Positions 25,948-36,554 are shown, counted from the first letter of the stretch. The stretch is 64,000 bases of DNA from Pseudomonas sp. GL-B-19 (GCF_019956415.1 NZ_JAHBDK010000016.1:62001-126000), one strand, 5' to 3'. Made by a program: numbers and translations. The notes: a model not told the origin generated them from the sequence alone.

Positions 25948-26340
25948 ATGTCCCCCACCCGCCTGTTTGTTCTCTTCGCCCTGTCCTTGCTGGCCGCCTG
26001 CGCCACGCAACCGAAACAGAACGTGACCGTGGTAAAACAAAGCCAATGCCCGGTGAAATTGAACAGCGGACAAAACCTGATCCTGACCCTGCCTAGCAAC
26101 CCGTCGACGGGTTACCGCTGGGCGATTCAGGATTCGGCCGGTGGTGTGCTGCATGCGCTCAGCCCCGAGGTGTATAGCAACCCGGAAGACGCCGGAATCG
26201 TCGGCAGCGCCGGCCTCTCGACCTGGCGCTTTCAGGCGTTCACCGCCGGCACCGGGCGCTTGCGCCTGACATCACAACAACCCTGGGCCCCGGAGGTATT
26301 ACCGGTGGAAACTTTCGATTGCGCGATCTCGGTTAACTGA
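25948..26340 (+). CDS. icp: Chagasin-family cysteine-protease inhibitor, lipoprotein
   Basis: 130 residues. The N-terminus is a lipoprotein signal with lipobox LLAAC, so it should be anchored in a periplasm-facing membrane. The mature part carries the chagasin signature NPSTGYRW, the conserved loop that enters papain-type active sites, and the later GTGRLRLTSQQPW segment matching the last strands. Chagasin-like proteins inhibit papain-family peptidases. ATG 25948 gives a proper lipoprotein signal; a GTG at 25924 would place eight extra residues before it. Only 2 bp separate it from the lysoplasmalogenase gene, so the two are probably co-transcribed. Confidence 0.8.
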   Translation: MSPTRLFVLFALSLLAACATQPKQNVTVVKQSQCPVKLNSGQNLILTLPSNPSTGYRWAIQDSAGGVLHALSPEVYSNPEDAGIVGSAGLSTWRFQAFTAGTGRLRLTSQQPWAPEVLPVETFDCAISVN

Positions 26341-26342
26341 TC

Positions 26343-26978
26343 GTGGGCTGGCTCATTCTGGCGCTGATGGGCGCGGTGACCTTTCTGTATGGCGTGAGCA
26401 TGCATGCAACGTTGCTCTGCCTGCTGGTCAAACCGATGCCAGTGCTGGCCTTGCTCGGTTGGCTGCATGACGCGCCGCCCGGCGACTATCGCCGCTGGAT
26501 CAGCCTTGGCCTGATTTTCTCGCTGCTCGGCGATGTGTTGCTGGCATGGCCGGGGGATTTGTTTGTGTTTGGCCTTGGCGCGTTTCTGGTCGCGCATCTG
26601 GCTTATCTCAAAGCCTATTTGAGCGATTGCCGGCGTTTGGCGGTGTTGCCATTGGTGATTGCGTTGGGTGTCGGCGCTGTGTTGTTGGGGATTTTGATCT
26701 CTCACGGCCTCGGTCCATTGCTGATCCCGGTGATTGTTTACGGCTTGGCCATCAGTGCCATGCTCTGGCGGGCACTGGCTCGGCTGGGCACTGAAGTCCC
26801 CAAACGCTCGGCGCTGCTGGCTGCGGCAGGTGCGGTGGCGTTTGTGTTTTCCGACAGCGTGATTGGCATCAGCCGTTTTGTCGCACCATTCGACGCAGCG
26901 CCCTATGTGATCATCCTCAGTTATTGGCTGGGGCAATGGGGGATTACGGCATCAGCGTTTTCCCAAAGGGTGCGCTGA
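26343..26978 (+). CDS. Lysoplasmalogenase (TMEM86/YhhN family)
   Basis: 211 residues with seven or eight membrane spans. Family features are present: KPMPVLALLG in the first part, GLIFSLLGDVLLAWP with the conserved G-D, and the C-terminal AGAVAFVFSDSVIGISRF with S-D, residues expected in the membrane-buried active site. YhhN/TMEM86 proteins hydrolyse vinyl-ether lysophospholipids, but a real plasmalogen substrate in Pseudomonas is doubtful, so the physiological role is open. It starts with GTG 2 bp after the inhibitor gene. Confidence 0.8.
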   Translation: MGWLILALMGAVTFLYGVSMHATLLCLLVKPMPVLALLGWLHDAPPGDYRRWISLGLIFSLLGDVLLAWPGDLFVFGLGAFLVAHLAYLKAYLSDCRRLAVLPLVIALGVGAVLLGILISHGLGPLLIPVIVYGLAISAMLWRALARLGTEVPKRSALLAAAGAVAFVFSDSVIGISRFVAPFDAAPYVIILSYWLGQWGITASAFSQRVR

Positions 26979-27054
26979 TTTCTTTGCCTGGCTGATTTTT
27001 GCAGATTAATTTTATGCGTATAGAAATCTTTAACTAGAGCGAAACAGCATAAAA

Positions 27055-27074
27055 ACCTGTCAGATCTGACAGTA
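27055..27074 (+). promoter_or_regulatory. lux-box-like palindrome (CTGTCAGATCTGACAG)
   Basis: ACCTGTCAGATCTGACAGTA has a perfect 16-bp palindrome at 27057-27072 and fits NNCT-N12-AGNN. It resembles the P. aeruginosa las box. It lies 72 bp upstream of the ATG at 27146. No luxI or luxR homologue is in the window. Confidence 0.55.
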
Positions 27075-27145
27075 GCCTACATAGCAAAGCGTGTCTTACT
27101 CTTCAAGTGCGTAAATCTACTACTCACTTGAATGGAAGTATCAGT

Positions 27146-27607
27146 ATGAGCGATATAGAAAAGAGCGCATTGGATTTGGAGGTGTATGTCAGCGCCGAAA
27201 CGAAACTAGCAATTCCAGATCGGGTAGAATTTAAAAGTCAGGCCACGCAATACCTCTCTGACGGTCAAAAAACCATCCTGATAACCCGCGCAAACTTTGA
27301 AAGCATTCAAAACAGAAAACTCCTATGGATTGAGTTCAAAGACGAGATCAAAGATGGAACCTACTTGATCGGTGCAAGCGACTCACCTTTTTTTAAAATC
27401 CAGTATACCGAGTACTCTTCAGTATCCGGCTTAACTCACGGAATCGACTACCCTGCCATTTCAGGCTCTGTAACAGCTACTGTCACCAAAAAAGTTAATC
27501 ATTTAAGCTACAACTTTACGTTAGACCTGACTGTAAAAAACAAATACGACGAAAAACTTACGCTTAAAGGGCATTCCAACTCCAAGGTTATCGTTTATTC
27601 GCTGTAA
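27146..27607 (+). CDS. Small soluble protein of unknown function
   Basis: 153 residues from ATG 27146, which has GGAAG eight bases upstream; a GTG at 27107 extends the frame by 13 residues but lacks such a site. No signal peptide or membrane segment. The sequence suggests a beta-rich fold (KKVNHLSYNFTLDLTVKNKYDEKLTLKG). Not recognised. It is markedly AT-rich with many Lys and Asn codons, unlike the flanking core genes, and shares the dyad at the same distance with the gene at 25384. The hairpin at 27627-27662 should end its transcript. Confidence 0.72.
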   Translation: MSDIEKSALDLEVYVSAETKLAIPDRVEFKSQATQYLSDGQKTILITRANFESIQNRKLLWIEFKDEIKDGTYLIGASDSPFFKIQYTEYSSVSGLTHGIDYPAISGSVTATVTKKVNHLSYNFTLDLTVKNKYDEKLTLKGHSNSKVIVYSL

Positions 27608-27626
27608 GAATACGTTATTCACCCCT

Positions 27627-27662
27627 GAACGGCTGACTCCAAAATGTCGGAGTCAACCGTTC
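27627..27662 (+). terminator. Hairpin terminator after unknown gene
   Basis: GAACGGcTGACTCC pairs with GGAGTCAaCCGTTC (one mismatch, 8-nt loop). No long T-run follows. Confidence 0.6.
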
Positions 27663-27813
27663 TGAACCTGACATGCCTCCCTGCCTTCAATTTCTCAGTG
27701 CGGGCGATATCGTTTTCCCATGGTCAACGACACGCTTTATCAGACAACCCGCGCATCCCCCCGTCAATTTGGCTAAAATGCCGGCCTTTTCCACCAACGC
27801 CGCTGGAACCGCC

Positions 27814-28557
27814 GTGAGCAAAGAACCCGATCGCCTTTTCGCCCAGCCTTTGGCCCAGGTGCCTGACTTCGCCTTTAACGAGGACGTGGTGCGGGTGTTC
27901 CCGGACATGATCAAGCGCTCGGTGCCGGGTTATCCGACCATCGTGGAAAACCTCGGCGTGCTCGCCGCGCAATTCGCCCAGCCCAACAGCGTGCTCTACG
28001 ACCTCGGTTCGTCGTTGGGCGCCGTGACCCAGGCCTTGCGCCGTCACGTGCGCACCGACGGTTGCCGCGTCATCGCTGTGGATAACTCGGCGGCGATGGT
28101 CGAACGCTGCCGCGAATACCTCAACGGTCAGGACTCGATGTTCCAGGAGTTGCTGCCGGTGGAGGTGATCGAAGGCGACATCCTCGCCCTCGACTTCCAG
28201 CCAGCCTCGGTGGTGGCGCTGAACTTCACCCTGCAATTCATCGCCCCGGACCAGCGCACGGCGTTGCTCTCGCGCATCCGCCAGTCGCTGTTGCCCGGTG
28301 GCGCGCTGATTCTGTCGGAGAAGCTGCGCTTCAACGACCTCGAAGAACACGCGCTGCTCACCGACCTGCACGTCGCCTTCAAACGCGCCAACGGCTACAG
28401 CGAACTGGAAATCGCCCAGAAGCGCAGCGCCATCGAAAATGTCATGAAGCCCGACAGCCTCGAAGAACACCGCGAACGCCTGTTGGCCGCCGGGTTCTCG
28501 AAAGTCGTGCCGTGGTTCCAGTGTCTTAACTTTGCCTCGTTGATTGCCTTGCCATGA
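27814..28557 (+). CDS. cmoA: Carboxy-S-adenosyl-L-methionine synthase
   Basis: A 247-residue class I methyltransferase fold. It has the SAM-binding [15 protein letters not shown], then [15 protein letters not shown], and the N-terminal [28 protein letters not shown] typical of CmoA. It makes carboxy-SAM from SAM and prephenate, the donor used by CmoB to modify wobble uridine 34 of tRNAs. I set the start at GTG 27814 (GTG-AGC-AAA-GAA, with GGAA upstream) because the family begins MSKEPDRLF; the longer frame adds 47 unsupported residues. It overlaps cmoB by 4 bp. Confidence 0.93.
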   Translation: MSKEPDRLFAQPLAQVPDFAFNEDVVRVFPDMIKRSVPGYPTIVENLGVLAAQFAQPNSVLYDLGSSLGAVTQALRRHVRTDGCRVIAVDNSAAMVERCREYLNGQDSMFQELLPVEVIEGDILALDFQPASVVALNFTLQFIAPDQRTALLSRIRQSLLPGGALILSEKLRFNDLEEHALLTDLHVAFKRANGYSELEIAQKRSAIENVMKPDSLEEHRERLLAAGFSKVVPWFQCLNFASLIALP

Positions 28558-29510
28558 TTGATCTGTCCCCCCTCGCCCGCCGTCTGGCCGGTACACCGCT
28601 GGCCGACTGGGCCAACACTCTGCAAGCGCAACTCGACAAGAAAATGGAGAAAGGTCACGGCGACCTTGAGCGCTGGCAAAGTGCGCTGGATGCATTGCCG
28701 AAGATTCAGCCGAGCGACGTCGACTTGCTCAATGGCCTGATGCTGGACACCGAGTGCGACGACGAAACCCGCGCGCAGATGCGTACCGCGCTGATGGGTT
28801 TGTCGCCATGGCGCAAAGGGCCGTTTGATCTGTTTGGTGTACATGTCGACACCGAATGGCGTTCGGACTGGAAATGGTCGCGCGTCGCCCCGCACCTGGA
28901 TCTGAAGGGCAAACGCATCCTCGATGTCGGTTGCGGCAATGGCTATTACATGTGGCGCATGCTCGGTGCCGGGGCCGACAGCGTGATCGGCGTTGACCCA
29001 AACTGGTTGTTTTTCTGCCAGTTCCAGGCGGTGCAGCGTTACCTGTCCGAACCTAATGCCTGGCACCTGCCATTCCCATTCGAAGACCTGCCGCCGGAGC
29101 TGGAAGGCTTTGATACGGTGTTTTCCATGGGCGTGTTCTATCACCGTCGTTCGCCGATCGAGCATTTGCTGGCGCTGAAAGATTGCCTGGTCAAAGGTGG
29201 CGAGTTGGTGCTGGAGACGCTGGTGATCGAGGGCGATCAACAACAGGTGCTGGTGCCGGAAGACCGTTACGCGCAGATGCGCAACGTGTGGTTCCTGCCG
29301 TCGGTGCCGGCGCTGGAGCTGTGGTTGCGGCGTGCCGGGTTTACGGATGTGCGCTGCGTTGACGTGAGCGTGACCACGGTCGAAGAACAGCACGGGACGG
29401 AGTGGATGAAATATCAATCGTTGAGTGACTTCCTTGATCCGGACGATCACAGCAAGACGATTGAAGGACTGCCGGCGCCGATGCGTGCGGTGATTGTTGC
29501 CCGTAAGTAA
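28554..29510 (+). CDS. cmoB: tRNA U34 carboxymethyltransferase
   Basis: 318 residues. N-terminal helical domain, then a methyltransferase core with [34 protein letters not shown] and [14 protein letters not shown], the CmoB signature set. It transfers the carboxymethyl group from carboxy-SAM to 5-hydroxyuridine at the tRNA wobble position, giving cmo5U. The ATG overlaps the cmoA stop (ATGA), so the two are translationally coupled. A very long REP palindrome after the stop separates it from the convergent tadA. Confidence 0.94.
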   Translation: MIDLSPLARRLAGTPLADWANTLQAQLDKKMEKGHGDLERWQSALDALPKIQPSDVDLLNGLMLDTECDDETRAQMRTALMGLSPWRKGPFDLFGVHVDTEWRSDWKWSRVAPHLDLKGKRILDVGCGNGYYMWRMLGAGADSVIGVDPNWLFFCQFQAVQRYLSEPNAWHLPFPFEDLPPELEGFDTVFSMGVFYHRRSPIEHLLALKDCLVKGGELVLETLVIEGDQQQVLVPEDRYAQMRNVWFLPSVPALELWLRRAGFTDVRCVDVSVTTVEEQHGTEWMKYQSLSDFLDPDDHSKTIEGLPAPMRAVIVARK

Positions 29511-29533
29511 ATCTATCAAACACCGCATAACCC

Positions 29534-29622
29534 TGTAGGAGTGAGCCTGCTCGCGATAGCGGTCTGACAGTCAATATTGATGTGACTGTCAGACCGCTAT
29601 CGCGAGCAGGCTCACTCCTACA
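29534..29622. repeat. REP palindrome with perfect 40-nt arms
   Basis: Arms 29534-29573 and 29583-29622 are perfectly complementary over 40 nt with a 9-nt spacer, the longest perfect arms among the REP doublets here. It lies between the convergent cmoB and tadA and can serve as a bidirectional terminator. Confidence 0.93.
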
Positions 29623-29635
29623 TTGGGCATTGTGT

Positions 29636-30133
29636 TTATTCAGTGGGTTTTGCGCGTCTCGCCTTGAAGAACTCGCTGAGCACTGCCCCGCATTCTTCCG
29701 CCAACACCCCGCCTTCAAACAACACCCGGTGATTCAAAAAGCCCTGGGTGAAGAACTGCCCCTGACTCTGCACAATCCCGGCCTTGGGCTCCAGCGCGCC
29801 ATACACCACCCGCGCAATCCGCGAATGCACGATCAAACCTGCGCACATGCTGCACGGCTCCAGTGTCACGTACAGCGTGCTGCCCGGCAGGCGATAGTTG
29901 CTCACGGCCAAGGACGCGGCGCGAATCGCGACCATCTCGGCATGCGCACTCGGATCGTTGCCGCTGATCGGGCAATTGAAGCCGCGACCAATGATTTCAC
30001 CGTCCTGCACCAGCACCGCGCCCACCGGCACTTCGCCAAGCGCGGCACCTTGAGCCGCCAAGGCCAGGGCTTCACGCATGAAGTCGCGATCACGGCTGCG
30101 GTCGATGATGGCGGTTGGACGAATCTGACGCAT
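29636..30133 (-). CDS. tadA: tRNA-specific adenosine deaminase
   Basis: 165 residues from ATG 30133. The zinc cytidine-deaminase-like site is complete: H64-A-E66 (DPSAHAEMVAI) and C94-x-x-C97 (EPCSMCAG). TadA converts adenosine 34 of tRNA-Arg(ACG) to inosine. The ATG overlaps the stop of the upstream multicopper oxidase (ATGA), so I rejected the longer frame that would add 19 residues inside that gene. Coupling to a copper oxidase has no obvious functional reason. Confidence 0.94.
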   Translation of the reverse strand: MRQIRPTAIIDRSRDRDFMREALALAAQGAALGEVPVGAVLVQDGEIIGRGFNCPISGNDPSAHAEMVAIRAASLAVSNYRLPGSTLYVTLEPCSMCAGLIVHSRIARVVYGALEPKAGIVQSQGQFFTQGFLNHRVLFEGGVLAEECGAVLSEFFKARRAKPTE

Positions 30134-31509
30134 CACGCCACCTCGATGGCGGCCATCAGGCCGGTTTCCATGTGATCGATCACATGGCAATGGAACATCC
30201 AGATGCCCGGGTTATCCGCCACCAGCGCCACTTGCGCACGCTCGTTCTTGCCCAACAGATACGTGTCGGTGAAGTACGGAATGACCTTGTGCCGGTTCGA
30301 GGCGATGACCTTGAAACTCATGCCATGCAGGTGAATTGGGTGTTGATACTGAGTCATGTTCTTCAATTCGAAAATGTAGCTCTTGCCCTTCTCAAGCTTG
30401 GCAATCGGCCGGTCTGCGCAGGTCTTGTCCGTGATGTCCCACGCCTTGCCGTTGATTTGCCACAGGCTCGGCGGTTTACCGTTTTCGACGTTGACCGACA
30501 CAGAACCGACCCACTCGAAATTGAAGTTGAGTTTCTCGGCATTGGCCAGGTCCGGCTCAGCCACCGGGTTGGCGGGCAGCGCAGGCGGCCATTCGGTCAG
30601 TGCATCGCTATTTGCCACCGAACGGAACGTACCCAAGCGTACCGGACCGTTGCGCAGGGATAATTCTTCACCGGCCGGCGGTGCCTTGATTGCCAGACAG
30701 ATACGCATACCCGGGCCGAGCCAGTATTCCTTGCCCAGCGGGCGCGGCTCGATGGGGTTGCCGTCCAGTGCGTATATCTGCGCTTCGACGCCAGGAATGT
30801 TCAAGCGATAGGTCAACGTGTTATCGAGGTTGAGCAAGCGAACACGAGTGATCTGCCCGGCGGGCAAGTCGATCACCGCTTGCGAGACGCCATTGATGGT
30901 CGACAAACGTCCCGCCGTACCGCCGCGCGCGGCTTCGCGAGGAATGCTGAACGCGACGAACGCACCTTCTTCATCGACGTGCCAGCTCTTCAGGCTCAGG
31001 GTTTTTTCATACTTGAAACCGGTAGGTTCGCGCTCTTCGATAATAAGCGGGCCAACCAGCCCGCGACCCAGCTCTTCACTGCTGTTTACATGCGGGTGAT
31101 ACCAGTAGCTGCCGGCGTCAGGCACACGGAACTTGTAGTCGAAATACTCACCCGGCAATACCGGCAGTTGCGAGACATACGGCACGCCGTCCATCTCCAG
31201 CGGCAGGCGGATGCCGTGCCAGTGAATGGTGGTCGCTACCGGCAGGTGGTTGATAAACCGCACCCGCAACCAGTCGCCCTGACGGGCGCGCAATTCAGTG
31301 CCCGGCGCCGACGGGCCAAATGCCCAGGCCTGGGTGGTGTGACCCGCAACCAGCTCGACGTCCAGCGGCGCCGCAATCAACTCATAGTCGTGGCCCGCAT
31401 CAGCATCGGCCATCTTGCCCAGCCAGTAACGCGACGCGCCACCAGCCCCCACGCCAACCACCACAAGACCGGCCAGACCACCGAGTATTTGTCGACGGGT
31501 AAAGGACAT
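30133..31509 (-). CDS. Periplasmic multicopper oxidase, Tat-exported
   Basis: 458 residues with a twin-arginine signal (SFTRRQILGGLAGLVVVG). Three cupredoxin domains carry the copper ligands: HWHG, HPHVN, HPIHLHG and the C-terminal HCHVIDHMETGLM, which contains the His-Cys-His bridge and an axial Met for type 1 copper. It should oxidise an organic or metal substrate and reduce oxygen to water in the periplasm. Close to CueO/CopA-like oxidases, but the Met-rich segment of CueO is not seen, so a cuprous oxidase role is uncertain. Confidence 0.87.
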   Translation of the reverse strand: MSFTRRQILGGLAGLVVVGVGAGGASRYWLGKMADADAGHDYELIAAPLDVELVAGHTTQAWAFGPSAPGTELRARQGDWLRVRFINHLPVATTIHWHGIRLPLEMDGVPYVSQLPVLPGEYFDYKFRVPDAGSYWYHPHVNSSEELGRGLVGPLIIEEREPTGFKYEKTLSLKSWHVDEEGAFVAFSIPREAARGGTAGRLSTINGVSQAVIDLPAGQITRVRLLNLDNTLTYRLNIPGVEAQIYALDGNPIEPRPLGKEYWLGPGMRICLAIKAPPAGEELSLRNGPVRLGTFRSVANSDALTEWPPALPANPVAEPDLANAEKLNFNFEWVGSVSVNVENGKPPSLWQINGKAWDITDKTCADRPIAKLEKGKSYIFELKNMTQYQHPIHLHGMSFKVIASNRHKVIPYFTDTYLLGKNERAQVALVADNPGIWMFHCHVIDHMETGLMAAIEVA

Positions 31510-31651
31510 GAACTCAACTACCTCACATGAAAGCGGCAGGCCCAGGCCCGCAAAAGGCGAATACGATACACCCGCAGTTGTGAAAGAAACAGCAAAGCGA
31601 CCGTGACGCGCAGACGCAGGCCTGCGGATTTGCCCCTGTGGATAAAACGCA

Positions 31652-31684
31652 AAAGGCCGTGTGAACAGTGTTCACACGGCCTTT
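31652..31684 (-). terminator. Terminator after guaA
   Basis: Almost perfect inverted repeat, AAAGGCCGTGTGAACA followed by its complement, ending in short T-runs on both strands. It closes the guaBA transcript. Confidence 0.82.
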
Positions 31685-31723
31685 ATTGCAACCTGCGATC
31701 AAACCTTCAAGGTTTGCGCGGGA

Positions 31724-33301
31724 TCATTCCCACTCAATCGTCGCCGGCGGCTTGCTCGACACGTCGTAAGTAACGCGGGAGATGCCTTCGATTTCGTTGA
31801 TGATGCGGCCGCTGACGGTTTCCAGCAGCTCGTAAGGCAGGTGTGCCCAACGTGCGGTCATGAAGTCGATGGTTTCTACGGCACGCAGGGCAACAACCCA
31901 AGCGTAACGACGGCCATCGCCCACCACGCCAACCGATTTCACTGGCTGGAACACCACGAATGCCTGGCTGACCTTGTGGTACCAGTCGGCCTTGCGCAGT
32001 TCTTCGATGAAGATGTGGTCGGCACGACGCAGCAGGTCGGCGTATTCCTTCTTCACTTCACCGAGGATGCGCACACCCAGACCCGGGCCCGGGAACGGAT
32101 GACGGTAGACCATGTCGTACGGCAGGCCCAGTTCGAGGCCCAGACGACGGACTTCGTCCTTGAACAGCTCGCGCAGGGGTTCAACCAGCTTGAGGTTCAT
32201 TTCTTCCGGCAGGCCACCCACGTTGTGGTGCGACTTGATCACATGAGCCTTGCCGCTTTTGGCGCCAGCCGACTCGATCACGTCCGGGTAGATAGTGCCT
32301 TGAGCGAGGTACTTGATGTTGTCCAGTTTGTTGGACTGGGCATCAAACACGTCGATGAAGGTACGGCCGATGATCTTGCGTTTCTTCTCCGGATCGGACT
32401 CGCCGGCCAGGTTGTCCAGGAACTGATCTTCAGCGTTGGCGCGGATCACTTTGACGCCCATGTTCTCGGCGAACATGGCCATCACTTGCTCGCCTTCGTG
32501 CAGACGCAGCAGGCCGTTGTCGACGAATACGCAGGTCAGTTGGTCGCCGATGGCTTTGTGCAGCAGCGCGGCAACCACCGAGGAATCCACACCACCGGAC
32601 AGGCCGAGTAGTACGTTGTCGCTGCCGACCTGGGCGCGAATGTTGGCAATGGCGTCTTCAGCAATCTTCGAAGGCGTCCACAGGGCTTCACAGCCGCAGA
32701 TGTCGAGGATGAAGCGCGACAGGATGCGTCCACCCTGCTTGGTGTGGGTCACTTCCGGGTGGAACTGCACGCCGTAGTAACCGCGAGCGTCGTCGAACAT
32801 GCCGGCAATCGGGCAGCTCGGGGTGCTGGCCAGGATGTGGAATTCCTGCGGCATTTTGGTGACTTTGTCACCGTGGCTCATCCACACGTCGAGGCCGAAC
32901 AGGCCGTCGGCGTCGATGTGGTCTTCGATGCCGTCGAGCAGGCGGCTCTTGCCGACCACGTCAACGCGAGCGTAACCGAACTCACGCAGCTCGGAACCTT
33001 CGACCTTGCCACCCAGCTGTTCAGCCATGGTCTGCATGCCGTAGCAGATACCGAAGACCGGTATCCCCAGGTCAAACACCGCTTGCGGGCAGCGCGGGCT
33101 GTCGGCGACGTGCACGGACTCGGGGCCGCCGGCGAGAATGACGCCTTTTGGCGCGAATTCGCGAATCGCTTCGTCGTCCATGTCGAACGGATGCAGTTCG
33201 CAGTACACGCCGATTTCACGCACGCGGCGAGCGATCAGCTGGGTGTACTGGGAACCGAAGTCGAGGATCAGGATGCGGTGAGCGTGAATGTCGAGGGCCA
33301 T
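31724..33301 (-). CDS. guaA: GMP synthase (glutamine-hydrolysing)
   Basis: 525 residues from ATG 33301. The N-terminal glutamine amidotransferase has the nucleophile motif VFGICYGMQ and later FHPEVTHT; the ATP-pyrophosphatase domain has the P-loop [12 protein letters not shown]; the C-terminal dimerisation domain ends in PPATIEWE. It converts XMP to GMP. It follows guaB by 83 bp on the same strand, forming the guaBA operon of purine synthesis. The family starts near the [11 protein letters not shown] segment, which favours ATG 33301 over the upstream start. Confidence 0.97.
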   Translation of the reverse strand: MALDIHAHRILILDFGSQYTQLIARRVREIGVYCELHPFDMDDEAIREFAPKGVILAGGPESVHVADSPRCPQAVFDLGIPVFGICYGMQTMAEQLGGKVEGSELREFGYARVDVVGKSRLLDGIEDHIDADGLFGLDVWMSHGDKVTKMPQEFHILASTPSCPIAGMFDDARGYYGVQFHPEVTHTKQGGRILSRFILDICGCEALWTPSKIAEDAIANIRAQVGSDNVLLGLSGGVDSSVVAALLHKAIGDQLTCVFVDNGLLRLHEGEQVMAMFAENMGVKVIRANAEDQFLDNLAGESDPEKKRKIIGRTFIDVFDAQSNKLDNIKYLAQGTIYPDVIESAGAKSGKAHVIKSHHNVGGLPEEMNLKLVEPLRELFKDEVRRLGLELGLPYDMVYRHPFPGPGLGVRILGEVKKEYADLLRRADHIFIEELRKADWYHKVSQAFVVFQPVKSVGVVGDGRRYAWVVALRAVETIDFMTARWAHLPYELLETVSGRIINEIEGISRVTYDVSSKPPATIEWE

Positions 33302-33384
33302 GAAGTCAGTCTCGTCTATGTAGTTCAGAAACAACTCGGGGCTGAATAAAACAGCCCCGGTTACTTAACTTTTTGCTGGAAGCC

Positions 33385-34932
<1,548 letters not shown>

Positions 34933-34976
34933 CTATTATCGATACTGTCGATTGACGGGCATTTAACCCCGAATTC

Positions 34977-35040
34977 TGGAGGGGCACAGCTTGCCCGCGA
35001 TGGCGTCCTTAAGTCCGCCATCGCCAGCAAGCTGTGCTCC
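34977..35040. repeat. REP-like inverted repeat (CACAGCTTG variant)
   Basis: GGCACAGCTTGCC-CGCGATGGCG pairs with CGCCATCGCCAGCAAGCTGTGC with minor mismatches. It abuts the stop of the zinc-ribbon gene. Confidence 0.75.
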
Positions 35041-35588
35041 TACAGTTCGACTTTCACCCAACTGACCGGCTGATCCAGCCAATCGGCAAATTCGTCGATA
35101 AAGCTCTGCTTGAACCCGGCTTCTGCCCAGTTGTTGAAGATAAATCCCAGGTTGGAAAAGCCGCATTCCTGCAAGAATAGAAAGCCGTTGATGTCATCTT
35201 CATGCCCGCATTCGGGACAGGTGAAATTATCGGTGCGGCCCGGCATCCAGTCTTCCAGGCTTTCGAACAGCGCTTCGCCGACTTCCTTGCGGCATTCGGC
35301 GCATCCCGCCTCTTCAAGGAAACCTTTGGCCGGCGTATAGATGCAGCGTTTGGTGACGATCTCCAGGCCATTGATCGGTTCACCAAACGGCAGCGCTTGC
35401 GGGTGCAGCACCACCGCGCGGGCACCGTCGGCGATGGCGTGGGCCATGCGGTTGCCGGTGCGACCACAGGTGGTCAGTTCTTCCTGGACGATGTTCTTGC
35501 GCACCAGCCACCGCACCACCGCGCGAGCCCGGGGTTCATGGACCGGCAACGTGGAGATTTTCGGGACGATGATGCTTTGTGAATTCAT
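35040..35588 (-). CDS. Zinc-ribbon-like conserved protein of unknown function
   Basis: 182 residues, soluble. Two CxxC pairs (CAECRKE and CPECGHEDD) look like a zinc site in the C-terminal half; the end is rich in aromatic residues (LGFIFNNWAEAGFKQSFIDEFADWLDQPVSWVKVEL). I recall that homologues are sometimes labelled sugar ABC transporter ATPase, but no Walker motifs are present, so that name should not be carried over. I chose ATG 35588 (AGGG eight bases upstream) over GTG 35618, which lies against the REP doublet. Function unknown. Confidence 0.75.
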   Translation of the reverse strand: MNSQSIIVPKISTLPVHEPRARAVVRWLVRKNIVQEELTTCGRTGNRMAHAIADGARAVVLHPQALPFGEPINGLEIVTKRCIYTPAKGFLEEAGCAECRKEVGEALFESLEDWMPGRTDNFTCPECGHEDDINGFLFLQECGFSNLGFIFNNWAEAGFKQSFIDEFADWLDQPVSWVKVEL

Positions 35589-35621
35589 GGTGCGGCCCTG
35601 CAAATTCTGAATGATCACCCT

Positions 35622-35711
35622 TGTAGGAGTGAGCCTGCTCGCGATAGCGGTTTAACATTCAATAATGTTGTCGACTGATACACCGCTATCGCGAGCAGGC
35701 TCACTCCTACA
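35622..35711. repeat. REP doublet
   Basis: Perfect 30-nt arms (35622-35651, 35682-35711), GCGAGCAGGCTCACTCC core, between the zinc-ribbon gene and the TauE-like gene. Confidence 0.92.
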
Positions 35712-35750
35712 GGATTTGCGGGCGGCAGCTTAATACCTGACGAACTCTGG

Positions 35751-36518
35751 TCAAGTACTCAAGTAACGCCCGATCAAGGCAATCCCGCTGGCCAGCACCA
35801 ACCAGGTCACCAGCCGCACAAACGCCTCGCGGGACAATCTCATGGTCAACCGCCGCCCGATCCACAATCCCAAGGCCATGGCCGGCAACAAACACAGCGC
35901 CAACACCAACAAGGGTAGCTCGGCATACACGCCAGCGACGGCAAACAGGCTCAAGCGCACCACCGTGCTGCAACTGATCAGCGCACTCTGCGTCGCGCGG
36001 GCCGCCTCTTTGGGCAGGCGACTGTTCAAATAGATCGCATATAAAAAGCCGCCACTGCCAAACAACGCCCCGAACATCCCGCCCACCGTGCCCATCGGCA
36101 CCGCCCAACCGGCGGATAACTGCGTCGGACGGGTTTTGACCCACAGGCTGTAAACCGCATACGCGCTGATAAACAGCCCCATCAACAGCAGCAACACATC
36201 GGATTTCAGGTTCAGCAGAAAGATCACCCCCAGCGTGCAACCCACCGCCATGCAAGGCAGTAACCGCAGCAACTCGGGTTTCGCCACATCACGTCGCGAG
36301 GGCAGCAAATTGCCGAACGCCGCGACAAAATCCAGCAACACCAGCAATGGCACGATCTTCGACAGCGGCATAAACAGGATCAGAATCGGCCCCGCCACCA
36401 GCGCGGTGCCGAAACCGGCGATGCCGAACACGATATAAGCCAGGGCGATGCCCAGCCCGATCACCAGCCAATCCGTTGTGCCGAAGGGCCATTGGTGCAA
36501 CAACTCAAATGCATTCAT
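35751..36518 (-). CDS. Sulfite exporter TauE/SafE-family membrane protein
   Basis: 255 residues with about eight membrane spans in two similar halves. Family features are the early GIAGFGTALVAGPILILFMPLSKIVPLLVLLDF and the second-half GTVGGMFGALFGSGGFLYAIYL, matching the repeated glycine-rich motif of TauE/SafE. Members export sulfite or sulfoacetate, or carry other organic anions; the substrate is not deducible here because no sulfonate genes are nearby. Single minus-strand gene flanked by REP doublets on both sides. Confidence 0.86.
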   Translation of the reverse strand: MNAFELLHQWPFGTTDWLVIGLGIALAYIVFGIAGFGTALVAGPILILFMPLSKIVPLLVLLDFVAAFGNLLPSRRDVAKPELLRLLPCMAVGCTLGVIFLLNLKSDVLLLLMGLFISAYAVYSLWVKTRPTQLSAGWAVPMGTVGGMFGALFGSGGFLYAIYLNSRLPKEAARATQSALISCSTVVRLSLFAVAGVYAELPLLVLALCLLPAMALGLWIGRRLTMRLSREAFVRLVTWLVLASGIALIGRYLST

Positions 36519-36554
36519 TCCATGTCTTCCTTGAATCCCGGGGCGACTTTATAC

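Noticed and set aside
28395..29528. Minus-strand frame of 377 codons opposite cmoB
   Set aside because: Shadow of cmoB and the cmoA end; no domain or ribosome site.
31500..31650. Possible regulatory RNA between guaA and the multicopper oxidase
   Set aside because: Apart from the guaA terminator I see no stable helix or copper-box-like dyad that stands out.
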